NCBI GenBank assembly: GCA_023460055.1
Contig: JAEWRJ010000085.1
Coordinates: 1 to 36,257 of the forward strand
Source: Bacillota bacterium
GTDB lineage: Bacteria > Bacillota > Clostridia > Christensenellales > Aristaeellaceae
Direction of reading: 5' to 3'
Length of the DNA stretch: 36,257 nucleotides
Positions 7,541 through 15,784 of this stretch are shown piece by piece. How positions within the stretch are numbered: position 1 is the first letter of the stretch; every line of letters begins with the position of its first letter. The notes under the pieces were generated by a model, which was not told the DNA's origin, made no database searches, and was given only the letters and a program-made list of their open reading frames with translations. A program made the position numbers and the translations under genes.

Positions 7541-8341
7541 TTGGCCATCTTATCCTGCGAGTATTTCTCAGCCGCGCGCAAAAGCGCCCAATCCTTTAAC
7601 GCGATCCTGCCGATAGACGCCATGCCGGAACCGGGGAAAGCCGCCCCGAACCTCGGGAAACCGTTCAAAACCATCTACCTGCTGCACGGCTATTCCGGCA
7701 GCAGAAATGACTGGCTGCGGTATTCCGATATAGAGCTGTGGGCAAACAGGTACGGCTATGCCGTGATCATGCCCGACGGCGGCAACTCCTTCTACCTGGA
7801 CAACGAGGATACTGAGGAGCGCTTCGGCGATCATATCGGCCGGGAACTGGTCACCGTGACCAGGGGGATGTTCCCTCTTTCTCACCGCCGGGAGGATACG
7901 GTGGTTGCCGGCCTGTCGATGGGCGGCTTCGGCGCGCTGCGAAACGGCCTTAAGTACTGTGAAACCTTCGGGACGATCATCGCCCTGTCTTCAGCGCTGA
8001 TCACAGGCGAGGTCGCGGCCATGCAGCCGGGCACCGGGAACGCCATAGCGCCCTATGGCTACTACCGGCACACCTTCGGTGATCCAGGAAAACTGTCAGG
8101 CAGTGACAAGGATCCCAAGCATCTGGCAGAAGAATGCGTCAAGCGCGGCCTGATGCCGGACATTTTCCTCGCCTGCGGAACGGAGGATTTCCTCTACGCG
8201 CAAAACACCGATTATCACACCCACCTGCAGGCCATCGGCTATCCGCACCAGTGGCGGACGCAGGACGGCAATCATGATTTTGATTTCTGGAACAAGGCAA
8301 TGCCGGCAGCGCTTGAATGGCTGGCAGACCGCACCGCTTGA
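7541..8341 (+). CDS. Alpha/beta hydrolase, tributyrin esterase/EstA type
   Basis: A 266-residue predicted carboxylesterase. The start is TTG 7541, 9 bases after GGGAGG (7526-7531). An ATG-less extension reaching into the upstream gene is unlikely. The fold signatures are IYLLHGYSGSRNDW, with the oxyanion-hole HG, the nucleophile elbow GLSMGG (S126), and candidate acid and base D216 in CGTEDF and H245 in GNHDFDFW. No signal peptide is seen, so it acts in the cytoplasm. Esterases of this family remove acetyl or other acyl groups. In a sugar operon it may deacylate the imported glycoside before phosphorolysis. The match to S-formylglutathione hydrolase-like enzymes is general only. Confidence 0.82.
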   Translation: MAILSCEYFSAARKSAQSFNAILPIDAMPEPGKAAPNLGKPFKTIYLLHGYSGSRNDWLRYSDIELWANRYGYAVIMPDGGNSFYLDNEDTEERFGDHIGRELVTVTRGMFPLSHRREDTVVAGLSMGGFGALRNGLKYCETFGTIIALSSALITGEVAAMQPGTGNAIAPYGYYRHTFGDPGKLSGSDKDPKHLAEECVKRGLMPDIFLACGTEDFLYAQNTDYHTHLQAIGYPHQWRTQDGNHDFDFWNKAMPAALEWLADRTA

Positions 8342-8354
8342 TGAGGAGCGCGTA

Positions 8355-8771
8355 ATGGAACTACAGGCAAATATACTGATGACATTGAACGTACGGGTCG
8401 GGCAGCCGAGGATCGTCGGGCAAACCCCGGAGGGCAGGCTGCAGATCATCCCCATCATCGGCGGCACATTTGAGGGCCCGGCGCTGCGGGGAGAGGTTTG
8501 CCCGGGCGGCGCTGATTGGAACACCGTGTCAGGCTCTCATTGCCATGTGCTGGCCAGGTACTGGCTTCAGACCGATGACGGGGAGATCCTTTCAATCACC
8601 AATGAAGGGCGGTTCGAGGCAGGGGATGAATCCGCCGTGATCATGACAACGCCAAGCTTCCGCAGCGATAAGCAAGGCAGATACGCCTTCCTGAACACCG
8701 GCACCTATGCCGGAGAACTGCGCGGCGGTGATGCGGACAGCGTCAACATCGTGGTATGGAAGCTCAACTGA
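8355..8771 (+). CDS. DUF3237-like protein
   Basis: A 138-residue protein. It starts at ATG 8355 after GAGGAG (8344-8349), with only 13 bases between it and the esterase stop. The pattern fits the small DUF3237 (UPF0311) family, which folds as a beta barrel: an N-terminal VRVGQPRIVGQTPEGRLQIIPIIGGTFEGPALRG, then GGADWN, then a middle LQTDDGEILSITNEGR, then TTPSFRSDKQGRYAFLNTG. The biochemical function is unknown. Its fixed position within this operon suggests it handles or modifies the same substrate, but the sequence does not say how. Confidence 0.75.
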   Translation: MELQANILMTLNVRVGQPRIVGQTPEGRLQIIPIIGGTFEGPALRGEVCPGGADWNTVSGSHCHVLARYWLQTDDGEILSITNEGRFEAGDESAVIMTTPSFRSDKQGRYAFLNTGTYAGELRGGDADSVNIVVWKLN

Positions 8772-8772
8772 T

Positions 8773-9711
8773 ATGAAAACAACAAACAGTGAATCACGCG
8801 TCAACACACCTGATGAAGCATGGACATCCTCCGCCAGCGCCGAATCCGCGGCGCAGAGGGGCCAATGCTGCGGCGATGTCCCCATCAGCCAGGCGCACAT
8901 CCGCAAGGCTGATTCTATATTCCCCCCATTGATGGAGATGCTGCGCCCGCTGCTCAGCGAAGGTTTCGCCGGCCGCGCGGTGATCGGCATCTGCGGCGGC
9001 TCGGGCTCCGGCAAATCAGGCACGGCGGCAGTGATCGCGCAGCGCCTGTTGCGCGAGGACATTGGCACCCATGTCGTATCCGGCGACAACTATCCGCACA
9101 GGATCCCCCTGTACAATGACGCGGAGCGCCTGCGTGTATTCAGGTTCGGCGGCATTCACGCCCTGATCAAGAGCAATATGTACAACGAGCAGGCAGGGCA
9201 GGTTCTCATGGATCTGCAGGCGCGGGACCAGGATTTCAGCGCGTCCGGTGAGCACCCCTGGCTTAGCCAATACATCAGCGGCGGAAAAGAAGCGCTGGCC
9301 GCCTACCTGGGCACAACCGGTGAAATAGACTTCGATGAGCTCAACGCCCTGATCGAGCGGTTCAAAAGCGGAGCGGACACGGTCCCCCTGAAGCATATGG
9401 GAAGGGATCCCGCGTCCATCTATTATGAGACACTTCCCCTTTTCGGCATCCGGGTGCTGATCATTGAGTGGACGCACGCGAACAGCCCTTATCTGCGCGG
9501 CATTGATATCCCAGTGTTCCTGATGAGCACCCCGCAGGAGACCCTGGGGCACCGCCTGGCGCGGAACCGCGACGCTGCCATCGACAGCCCATTTACCAGC
9601 CTGGTGCTGGATATAGAGCAGGGACAGCTGCTTCGGCAGCTGCCGAAAGCCAAAATCGTCATCTCTTTTGAGGGGCAGAGGGTGGACGGCGGCGGAGGTC
9701 AGGCGATTTGA
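8773..9711 (+). CDS. P-loop kinase-like protein (uridine kinase/phosphoribulokinase-like)
   Basis: A 312-residue protein with a clear Walker A motif, GICGGSGSGKSG (about residues 73-84), followed by a strand and VVSGDNYPHR. That places a conserved Asp-Asn-Tyr where uridine kinase-like enzymes bind substrate. Later sections include IRVLIIEWTHAN and VFLMSTPQETLGHRLARNRD, which resembles the lid region of small-molecule kinases. The first 65 residues are poorly conserved and Ser-rich. The start is ATG 8773, almost touching the DUF3237 stop; the ribosome site is weak, so coupling is likely. It overlaps the phosphorylase gene by 4 bases (TTGA). It probably phosphorylates a product such as an acceptor sugar, polyol or glycerate. 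The substrate is not known. Confidence 0.7.
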   Translation: MKTTNSESRVNTPDEAWTSSASAESAAQRGQCCGDVPISQAHIRKADSIFPPLMEMLRPLLSEGFAGRAVIGICGGSGSGKSGTAAVIAQRLLREDIGTHVVSGDNYPHRIPLYNDAERLRVFRFGGIHALIKSNMYNEQAGQVLMDLQARDQDFSASGEHPWLSQYISGGKEALAAYLGTTGEIDFDELNALIERFKSGADTVPLKHMGRDPASIYYETLPLFGIRVLIIEWTHANSPYLRGIDIPVFLMSTPQETLGHRLARNRDAAIDSPFTSLVLDIEQGQLLRQLPKAKIVISFEGQRVDGGGGQAI

Positions 9712-11426
9712 ACAGTTTAGCAAGCGCCGTGCCATACGGCCCGATCCTGAACCTCTACCCCGACAGCCTGGGCGGCAGCCTGTGTGACGCAGCGGATTTT
9801 CTGGAGCTGCCGGAAGCTGAGGGGGTCTTTTCATCCTTATATATCCTTCCCAGCCTATTCCATTCGGATCTGGACCGTGGCTTTTCCATCATCGATTACG
9901 GGCTCAACGAAGCCCTGGCCACCGGACAGGATCTCGCGCGCATCCGGAAAAGCGACGTAAAGCTGATTCTTGATTTTGTGATCAATCACGCCTCCGTCCA
10001 GTCCCCGCAGTTCCGGGATATCCTGGAAAAAGGGGATGATTCGGTATACCGGGATTTCTTTATTGACTGGAACAGGTTCTGGTCCGGCCGAGGTCAAATG
10101 AACCCCGAGGGATACATCACGCCTGATCCGGAAGCTATAAAAGGGATGTACTTGCGCAAGCCCGGATTGCCTGTCTTGATGGTCAGGTTCCCCGACGGCC
10201 GCTCTGTCCCTTTCTGGAATACCTTCTATCAAGAGATAATTTACCCCGCCATGGACGCGACTGCCCTGGCGGACGCGCTTCAAATACCGCTGTCTCAGGC
10301 TTCAGAGCTTGCCGGCATGATCAATCAGGCGCTGGAGCAGGGGCTGAAGCCTCATGAAATCGATCCGGAACCTTACAGGCAGTACAGGCAGCCCATCATT
10401 GATCTGCTAGAATCAAGGAGCCGGTATCTGGGGCAGATGGATCTGAATATACGTTCGCCGCTGGTCTGGGCATACTACCGGGAAACGCTGAAGACCCTGG
10501 CGGGTTACGGCGCGGCCATCGTGAGGCTGGATGCCTTCGCCTACGCGTCCAAAGAAGCCGGGGCGCGCAACTTCCTCAACGAGCCGGGCACCTGGGATCT
10601 CCTCCGTGAGATAAAATCGCTCGCTTCCCCGGATGGGCTGACGCTTTTGCCGGAAGTGCACGCGAGCTACGACGAAAAGCTCTGCGACCGATTGGCCGAG
10701 GCCGGCTGCTTATGCTACGACTTTTTTCTTCCCGGCCTGGTTCTGGACGCTTTGGAGCATGGCACAGGAGAATATCTCCTCCGCTGGGCCATGGAATTGT
10801 ATAAAAAAGGGATCTGCGCCATCAATATGCTGGGCTGTCATGACGGCATCCCGCTGCTGGACCTGAAAGGGCTCCTGCCCGAGGGCAGGATCAGCTCGCT
10901 GATCGATCTGGTCGTCGCGCGGGGCGGGATGGTCAAAAACCTTCATGGCCAGAAAGAAGCCTATTATCAGGTCAATGGTACCTATTTCAGCGCGCTGGGA
11001 GAGGATGAAAACAAGCTCCTCCTCAGCCGCGCCCTGCAGCTGTTCATGCCGGGCATCCCGCAGATATGGTACCTCGACCTGTTCGCCGGCAAAAACGACC
11101 ATCCCGCGGTCACCCGGCACGGTTCGTCCGGTCATAAAGAGATCAACAGGACAAACCTGAGCCGGGAAGAAGTCCTGGCCGGTTTGGGTCTGCCGGTGGC
11201 AAGAGATCAACTGAAGATGATCCGCTTCCGGGGCAGTTTCGCCGCCTTTCACCCGGACGCTGCCTTCGATGCCGATGAGCCCTCCCCGGGAACCGTCCGG
11301 TTCGTTTGGCGGTATCAGGGCTGCAGCGCGGCGCTGCAAGCTGACTTGAAGACAGGCTCATTCACAATGACCGGCAGCGGCGCTTCCGGGGATATTGTCT
11401 TCGCCTATTCCCGATCCTCTTCCTGA
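9708..11426 (+). CDS. GH13 subfamily 18 phosphorylase (sucrose/glucosylglycerate phosphorylase type)
   Basis: A 572-residue cytoplasmic enzyme of the family that splits an alpha-glucoside with phosphate to give glucose 1-phosphate. Visible GH13 signatures are the nucleophile D275 in IVRLDAFAY, the acid/base E316 in LLPEVHASY, and H378-D379 in CHDGIPLLDLKG. The last phrase is highly typical of GH13_18, and the FVINHAS segment (near residues 86-92) is also a family mark. The start is TTG 9708, 9 bases after GGAGG and overlapping the upstream stop. The family includes sucrose, sucrose 6'-phosphate, glucosylglycerol and glucosylglycerate phosphorylases. The acceptor cannot be assigned by eye. It is the last gene of the operon. 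Confidence 0.88.
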   Translation: MNSLASAVPYGPILNLYPDSLGGSLCDAADFLELPEAEGVFSSLYILPSLFHSDLDRGFSIIDYGLNEALATGQDLARIRKSDVKLILDFVINHASVQSPQFRDILEKGDDSVYRDFFIDWNRFWSGRGQMNPEGYITPDPEAIKGMYLRKPGLPVLMVRFPDGRSVPFWNTFYQEIIYPAMDATALADALQIPLSQASELAGMINQALEQGLKPHEIDPEPYRQYRQPIIDLLESRSRYLGQMDLNIRSPLVWAYYRETLKTLAGYGAAIVRLDAFAYASKEAGARNFLNEPGTWDLLREIKSLASPDGLTLLPEVHASYDEKLCDRLAEAGCLCYDFFLPGLVLDALEHGTGEYLLRWAMELYKKGICAINMLGCHDGIPLLDLKGLLPEGRISSLIDLVVARGGMVKNLHGQKEAYYQVNGTYFSALGEDENKLLLSRALQLFMPGIPQIWYLDLFAGKNDHPAVTRHGSSGHKEINRTNLSREEVLAGLGLPVARDQLKMIRFRGSFAAFHPDAAFDADEPSPGTVRFVWRYQGCSAALQADLKTGSFTMTGSGASGDIVFAYSRSSS

Positions 11427-11490
11427 ACAGGGATCTGCGCCGCCCGTCACCCCGATCCCTAGATAATATATTCACGGATTTTCCCCTCAT

Positions 11491-11510
11491 ATATGAATCT
11501 ATATTCATAT
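11491..11510. promoter_or_regulatory. Perfect palindrome, possible operator
   Basis: Arms ATATGAAT (11491-11498) and ATTCATAT (11503-11510) flank CTAT. It is too AT-rich to be a strong hairpin, and its 20-base symmetric shape suits a dimeric regulator. No binding protein can be named. Confidence 0.35.
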
Positions 11511-11597
11511 TATTCACCCGGACGCGCGGCGGAGGCCATATTCTCCACTGCGCGTCTTTGCATATTATACGCCAATCATGATTTTCCTTGCTTTATA

Positions 11598-11626
11598 AGA
11601 ATTTTTCAAACTACTTTAAAAATTCT
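11598..11626. promoter_or_regulatory. AT-rich inverted repeat upstream of the thiolase operon
   Basis: Arms AGAATTTTT (11598-11606) and AAAAATTCT (11618-11626) are perfect and 11 bases apart. The interior CAAACTACTTT resembles a segment near 23745-23765, downstream of the TetR gene. This is a candidate regulatory site for the operon starting at 11789. Confidence 0.35.
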
Positions 11627-11788
11627 CTCTCCAGTCTTCCAAATTCCATGATGTATAAAATTATTCCCGATATGTCCATTTTTTAGATGGGCTATCTGGT
11701 GTATATTGCAACTACAACATGAATCACCTTCCATATTTGAGGCGGGCGGATCGGGTGCCTGCCGTGGGAGGTTGTGGGAGGGATATCC

Positions 11789-12994
11789 ATGCAAAAGGTT
11801 TACATCGTTTCCGCCCGGCGCACGGCCATCGGCGCTTTTCTGGGCAGCCTGTCAGAGGTGAACCCGGCCGATATGGGCGCCGAGGTCGTCAAGGCTGTGC
11901 TCAAGGACGCAAAGGTCGCGCCCGAGCAGGTGGATGAGCTGATCTGCGGCAACATACTGTCCGCGGGCCTGGGCCAGGGCATCGGCCGCCAGGTGGCCGT
12001 TAAAGCCGGCATCCCGGTGGAAGTGCCCGCCTACGCCGTCAACATGCTGTGCGGCTCCGGCATGAAGGCCGTAATCAACGGCATGTCAAGCATTCTGGCC
12101 GGCGAAGCCGATATCATCGTCGCCGGCGGGGTGGAGAGCATGTCCCGCGCCCCTTACCTGATCCCCCGCGAAACCCGCAAGGGCATCAAGATGGGCAGCT
12201 TTCAGGTGGAGGACCATATGCTCAAGGACGCGCTGACTGATGCCTTCGAGGGCATCCACATGGGCATGACGGCGGAAAACATCGCCGCCAAGCACGCGAT
12301 CGAGCGCGCCAGGCAAGACAACTTTGCCTACGCTTCACAGCAAAAGGCCATCGCCTCTGTAGACGCGGGCCACTTTGATGAAGAGATCGTGGCCCTGACC
12401 GTCAAAAACGGCCGGGAAGAGGCTGTATTCAGCCGCGACGAATACCCCAACCGCAAGACAGACGAGGAAAAGCTGGCCAAACTGCGTGCCGCCTTCAGGA
12501 AGGATGGTTCCGTCACCGCTGGCAGCGCCTCAGGCATCAACGACGGCGCGAGCTTTGTGCTGCTGGCCAGTGAAAAAGCGGTTAAGGAGCATGGACTTAC
12601 CCCCATGGCCGAGCTGCTTTCGACCGGCCAAGCCGGCGTTGATCCCAGCGTGATGGGCCTGGGCCCTGTGCCCGCCATCCGCAAGGCCCTCAAAAAGGCC
12701 GGCATGAAGCTGTCGGACATGGAACTCATCGAGCTCAATGAAGCTTTCGCGGCCCAGTCTCTGGGTGTGCTGCGCGAGCTGAGCGAGGAGCACGGCATGA
12801 GCGAGGAAGAGATCGCCCTGCGCACCAACCTCTTCGGCGGCGCGATCGCCCTGGGCCACCCCGTCGGGGCCTCCGGTAACCGCATCATCGTCACCCTGGT
12901 GCATGGCCTCAAGCGCACGGGCAAAAAGGTCGGCCTGGCCTCCCTGTGCATCGGCGGGGGCATGGGCACCGCTGTGATCGTCAAAACGCTGTAA
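11789..12994 (+). CDS. Acetyl-CoA C-acetyltransferase (thiolase)
   Basis: A 401-residue cytoplasmic enzyme. It joins two acetyl-CoA to acetoacetyl-CoA or cleaves 3-oxoacyl-CoA. The catalytic residues are in place: C88 in NMLCGSG (acyl-carrying), H357 in ALGHPVGASG, and C387 in SLCIGGGMG (proton transfer). The length is that of biosynthetic ThlA/AtoB/PhaA enzymes. The start is ATG 11789 after GGGAGGGA. It is first in a run of seven same-strand genes that leads through a reductase and a KASIII-like enzyme into an ABC importer, so it most likely serves the metabolism of the imported acid. Confidence 0.95.
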   Translation: MQKVYIVSARRTAIGAFLGSLSEVNPADMGAEVVKAVLKDAKVAPEQVDELICGNILSAGLGQGIGRQVAVKAGIPVEVPAYAVNMLCGSGMKAVINGMSSILAGEADIIVAGGVESMSRAPYLIPRETRKGIKMGSFQVEDHMLKDALTDAFEGIHMGMTAENIAAKHAIERARQDNFAYASQQKAIASVDAGHFDEEIVALTVKNGREEAVFSRDEYPNRKTDEEKLAKLRAAFRKDGSVTAGSASGINDGASFVLLASEKAVKEHGLTPMAELLSTGQAGVDPSVMGLGPVPAIRKALKKAGMKLSDMELIELNEAFAAQSLGVLRELSEEHGMSEEEIALRTNLFGGAIALGHPVGASGNRIIVTLVHGLKRTGKKVGLASLCIGGGMGTAVIVKTL

Positions 12995-13026
12995 AGAGCA
13001 GATCAGATAGAAAGAAGGATTATTTT

Positions 13027-13746
13027 ATGAGACTCGAAGGAAAAGTTGCCATCGTTACCGGCGCCGCCAAGGGCCTGGGCGGCGAAATGGCCCAGCTGTT
13101 TGCCAAAGAAGGCGCCAAAGTGATCGCGGCCGATATGTCCCCCCTGAGCTACGAAGCCGAGGGCGTTGAATACTATCCCCTGAACGTGACCGATTCCGCC
13201 GCCTGCGAAGCGCTGTTCAACCATGCCAGGGAGACCTATGGCCGCATCGACATCCTGGTCAACAACGCCGGCATCACCAAGGACGCGCTCACCCGCAAGA
13301 TGACCGAAGAGCAGTGGGACGTGGTGCTTGATGTCAACCTCAAGGGCGTGTTCAACCTCACCCGCCACGTCGGCCCCTACATGCAGGCGCAGGGTTCGGG
13401 CAGCGTCATCAACATCTCCAGCGTCGTCGGCGTCTTCGGCAACATCGGCCAGGCCAACTACGCCGCCACCAAGGCGGGCCTGATCGGCCTGACCAAGACC
13501 TGGGCGAAGGAGTTCTCCATGAAGGGCGGCAATGTGCGCGTCAACGCCATCGCCCCCGGCTATACCATGACCGATATTTTAAAGACCGTACCGCAGGAAA
13601 TGCTGGACAAGTTTGCCGCGATGACCATGCTGGGCCGCCTGGGCCAGCCCCACGAGATCGCCAGCGCCGCTTTGTTCCTCGCTTCCGACGAATCGGGTTA
13701 CATCACAGGCCAGGTCCTGCAGGTGGACGGAGGCATGCGCCTGTAA
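13027..13746 (+). CDS. 3-oxoacyl-ACP/acetoacetyl-CoA reductase (short-chain dehydrogenase)
   Basis: A 239-residue short-chain dehydrogenase. It has the cofactor motif TGAAKGLG (residues 11-18), NNAG (79-82) and the catalytic N104, S132, Y145 and K149, with the YAATK motif intact. Ending in GQVLQVDGGM is typical of FabG/PhaB. The start is ATG 13027 after AGAAGGA. Placed directly after the thiolase it could act as an acetoacetyl-CoA reductase (PhaB/Hbd-like role) rather than in fatty acid synthesis. The sequence alone cannot separate these. Confidence 0.88.
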   Translation: MRLEGKVAIVTGAAKGLGGEMAQLFAKEGAKVIAADMSPLSYEAEGVEYYPLNVTDSAACEALFNHARETYGRIDILVNNAGITKDALTRKMTEEQWDVVLDVNLKGVFNLTRHVGPYMQAQGSGSVINISSVVGVFGNIGQANYAATKAGLIGLTKTWAKEFSMKGGNVRVNAIAPGYTMTDILKTVPQEMLDKFAAMTMLGRLGQPHEIASAALFLASDESGYITGQVLQVDGGMRL

Positions 13747-13750
13747 CCCC

Positions 13751-13785
13751 CAAGGCCCGTCAGCGCTTTGCTTTGACGGGCCTTG
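13751..13785 (+). terminator. Hairpin between the reductase and KASIII-like genes
   Basis: Twelve-base perfect arms (13751-13762, beginning CAAGGCCC, and 13774-13785, ending GGGCCTTG) flank an 11-base loop. There is no T run after it. It may be a partial terminator or an mRNA processing/stability element inside the operon. Confidence 0.55.
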
Positions 13786-13831
13786 AGCCCTCCGCCCCCG
13801 ACGACGAATTATCAAGGAGCATTCAATCAAC

Positions 13832-14866
13832 ATGAGAGCGATCAACGTAGGCATTGTCGGCACAGGCATCTACCTTCCCAAAAACCTGATGACAGCGGCG
13901 GAAATCTCTCAGGAAACCCGCGGCGTCTGGTCCGAGGAGGCGGTGCGCAATAAACTGGGCATTAATCAAAAATATATCCCCGCGGACGGCTTGAATGACG
14001 GCACGCAGGAAATGGGTGCGATGGCCGCGCTCGACTGCCTGAAAAATACGGGCACCGACCCAAAGGAGATCGACGTGATCCTGAGTATCGGCGAGGAGTG
14101 GAAAGAGTATCCCCTCACCACCTCCGCCCTCTACATCCAGGACCGCATCGGGGCCGTGAACGCCTGGGGCATCGACGTGCAAAACCGCTGCTGCACCTGC
14201 GTCTCCGCGATGAAGATCGCCAGGGATATGCTCCTGGCGGATGACGATATCAACACCATCCTGATCGCCGGCGGTTACCGCAACGGCGACTTTGTGGACT
14301 ACACCGACCGCAACATGTCCATGATGTACAACCTGTCCGCCGGCGGCGGCGCGATCCTGCTCAAAAAGAATTACAACCGCAATCTGCTGCTGGGCAGCCA
14401 CATCATGTCAGACGGCTCCCTGGCCCGCACCGCGGGCGTGGAGATCGGCGGCACGGCCAAGCCCATCACGCCTTTCAATATGGATGAAGCCACGCGTTCC
14501 CTGCGCCTGTTTGAGCCGGAGAAGATGAAGAACCGCCTCAACGAAGTATCCTCGGGCAACTGGATCAACTGTATCGAACAGTCGCTTAAGAAGAGCGGCA
14601 TGACGGTGAAGGATCTGGGCTACCTGGCGATTCTCCACATCAAGCGCTCGGCGCACCTGGGAATGCTCTCCGATCTGGGCCTGCGTGAAGACCAGTCGAT
14701 CTATCTGGAAGACTACGGCCACATCGGCCAGATCGACCAGATCCTCTCCCTGCACCTGGCGCTTGGGGAGGGCAAGGTGAAGGACGGTACCGTCGTGTGC
14801 ATGCTGGCCGCCGGCATCGGCTATGTCTGGGCAGCCAACATCATCAAGTGGGGTCCCGCCCTATGA
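13832..14866 (+). CDS. KASIII/HMG-CoA-synthase-like condensing enzyme
   Basis: A 344-residue thiolase-fold protein of the beta-ketoacyl-ACP synthase III superfamily. It opens with VGIVGTGIYLPKNLM, as in FabH. The likely catalytic cysteine is C120 in DVQNRCC, aligned by eye with DIxAAC of FabH. The histidine is H269 in LAILHIK. The position of the usual FabH Asn (YGN) reads YGH (H297). E88 lies exactly 32 residues before C120, the Glu-to-Cys distance of HMG-CoA synthase. It may therefore use acyl-CoA in a Claisen-type or aldol-type condensation rather than start fatty acid synthesis. The start is ATG 13832; AAGGAG lies 12 bases away. It overlaps livH by 4 bases. Confidence 0.7.
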   Translation: MRAINVGIVGTGIYLPKNLMTAAEISQETRGVWSEEAVRNKLGINQKYIPADGLNDGTQEMGAMAALDCLKNTGTDPKEIDVILSIGEEWKEYPLTTSALYIQDRIGAVNAWGIDVQNRCCTCVSAMKIARDMLLADDDINTILIAGGYRNGDFVDYTDRNMSMMYNLSAGGGAILLKKNYNRNLLLGSHIMSDGSLARTAGVEIGGTAKPITPFNMDEATRSLRLFEPEKMKNRLNEVSSGNWINCIEQSLKKSGMTVKDLGYLAILHIKRSAHLGMLSDLGLREDQSIYLEDYGHIGQIDQILSLHLALGEGKVKDGTVVCMLAAGIGYVWAANIIKWGPAL

Positions 14867-15783
14867 TTTCAATGCAAGATATCCTGCAGACGATCGTCAA
14901 CAGTCTGCCGACGATCGGGCGCTATGCCCTGGTCACCATCGGCATCGTGCTGATCTTCCGCACCACGGCGACCACTAACTTTGCCCAGGGGCTGATCGCC
15001 ACCTTCGGCACCTTCGTGGTCACCTGGGCTTCGCTCACCTATACCGCCCTGCCGCTGTGGCTCTGCCTGCTGCTGGGCATGGCCGCCGCCTTCGCGCTGG
15101 GCATGTTTGTGGACGTCGCGCTCATCCGCCGCGCCCGCCGCATCACCCCTTCGGGCAAGCAGATGATCACCATGGGCGTGATGATGATCCTGGTCAACGT
15201 CACCCCCGTCCTCTTCCGCGATATCACGCTGTGGACGCGCCCGGGCAAGAGCTTCAGCACGGCCATCATCACTTTTCAGCTGTTTGGCTGCACGCTCAAC
15301 ATCACCGAGATGGGCCTGCTGGCTTTTGTGCTGGCCGCCATCGTGCTCTCCCTGGTTTTCGCGGCGCTCAAGTTTACCAAGTGGGGCCTGGGCGTGCGCG
15401 CCACCGCCGCCAATGAGAGCGTGGCGCAGATGCTGGGCGTGAACACGCGCGTGATCACGGCCTTCTCCTGGGCGCTGGCGGGCGCGCTGGCCTCGCTGGG
15501 CGGTTTCTTTACCGGAGCCGGCACGGCCCTCAACGTGACACTGATGGGCAACGCCCAGATCTACGGCTTCCTGGCCTGCGTACTGGGCGGCTTCGGCAGC
15601 TTCCCGGCCCCCATCCTGGGCGCCGTGATCATCCCGCTGATCTATAACTTCGCGGGCAACCCGGCCATCATGGGCCCCAACGCCGGCATGTGGCAGAACC
15701 TGATCACCTTCGTGATCGTGCTGCTGCTGATCCTGATCTTCCCCAACGGCATCCTTGGCAAGAAGTACATCAAGAAGGTATAA
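14863..15783 (+). CDS. Branched-chain amino acid-type ABC permease (LivH family)
   Basis: A 306-residue inner-membrane protein with roughly eight hydrophobic helices. Family marks are FAQGLIATFGTFV near the N-terminus, GLGVRATAANESVAQMLGV (the cytoplasmic loop near residues 175-195) and the C-terminal LILIFPNGILGKKY. The start is ATG 14863, which overlaps the stop of the KASIII-like gene (ATGA). That coupling ties the transporter to the acyl-CoA enzymes. LivH-type permeases work with LivM and carry amino acids, amides, urea or aromatic and short carboxylic acids, so the family alone does not fix the substrate. Confidence 0.92.
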   Translation: MISMQDILQTIVNSLPTIGRYALVTIGIVLIFRTTATTNFAQGLIATFGTFVVTWASLTYTALPLWLCLLLGMAAAFALGMFVDVALIRRARRITPSGKQMITMGVMMILVNVTPVLFRDITLWTRPGKSFSTAIITFQLFGCTLNITEMGLLAFVLAAIVLSLVFAALKFTKWGLGVRATAANESVAQMLGVNTRVITAFSWALAGALASLGGFFTGAGTALNVTLMGNAQIYGFLACVLGGFGSFPAPILGAVIIPLIYNFAGNPAIMGPNAGMWQNLITFVIVLLLILIFPNGILGKKYIKKV

Positions 15784-15784
15784 G

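Larger units (their letters stand above)
11427..11788. other. AT-rich intergenic region between the sugar operon and the thiolase operon
   Basis: There is no gene. A weak stem (AGGGATC 11429-11435, GATCCCT 11454-11460) follows the phosphorylase. It lacks a T run, so termination there is doubtful. Further on are an 8-bp-arm palindrome at 11491-11510 and a 9-bp-arm inverted repeat at 11598-11626. Candidate -10 boxes are TATATT (11702-11707) and TAAAAT near 11655; neither has a good -35 box. The thiolase promoter is probably in 11600-11710 and may need an activator. Confidence 0.5.
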
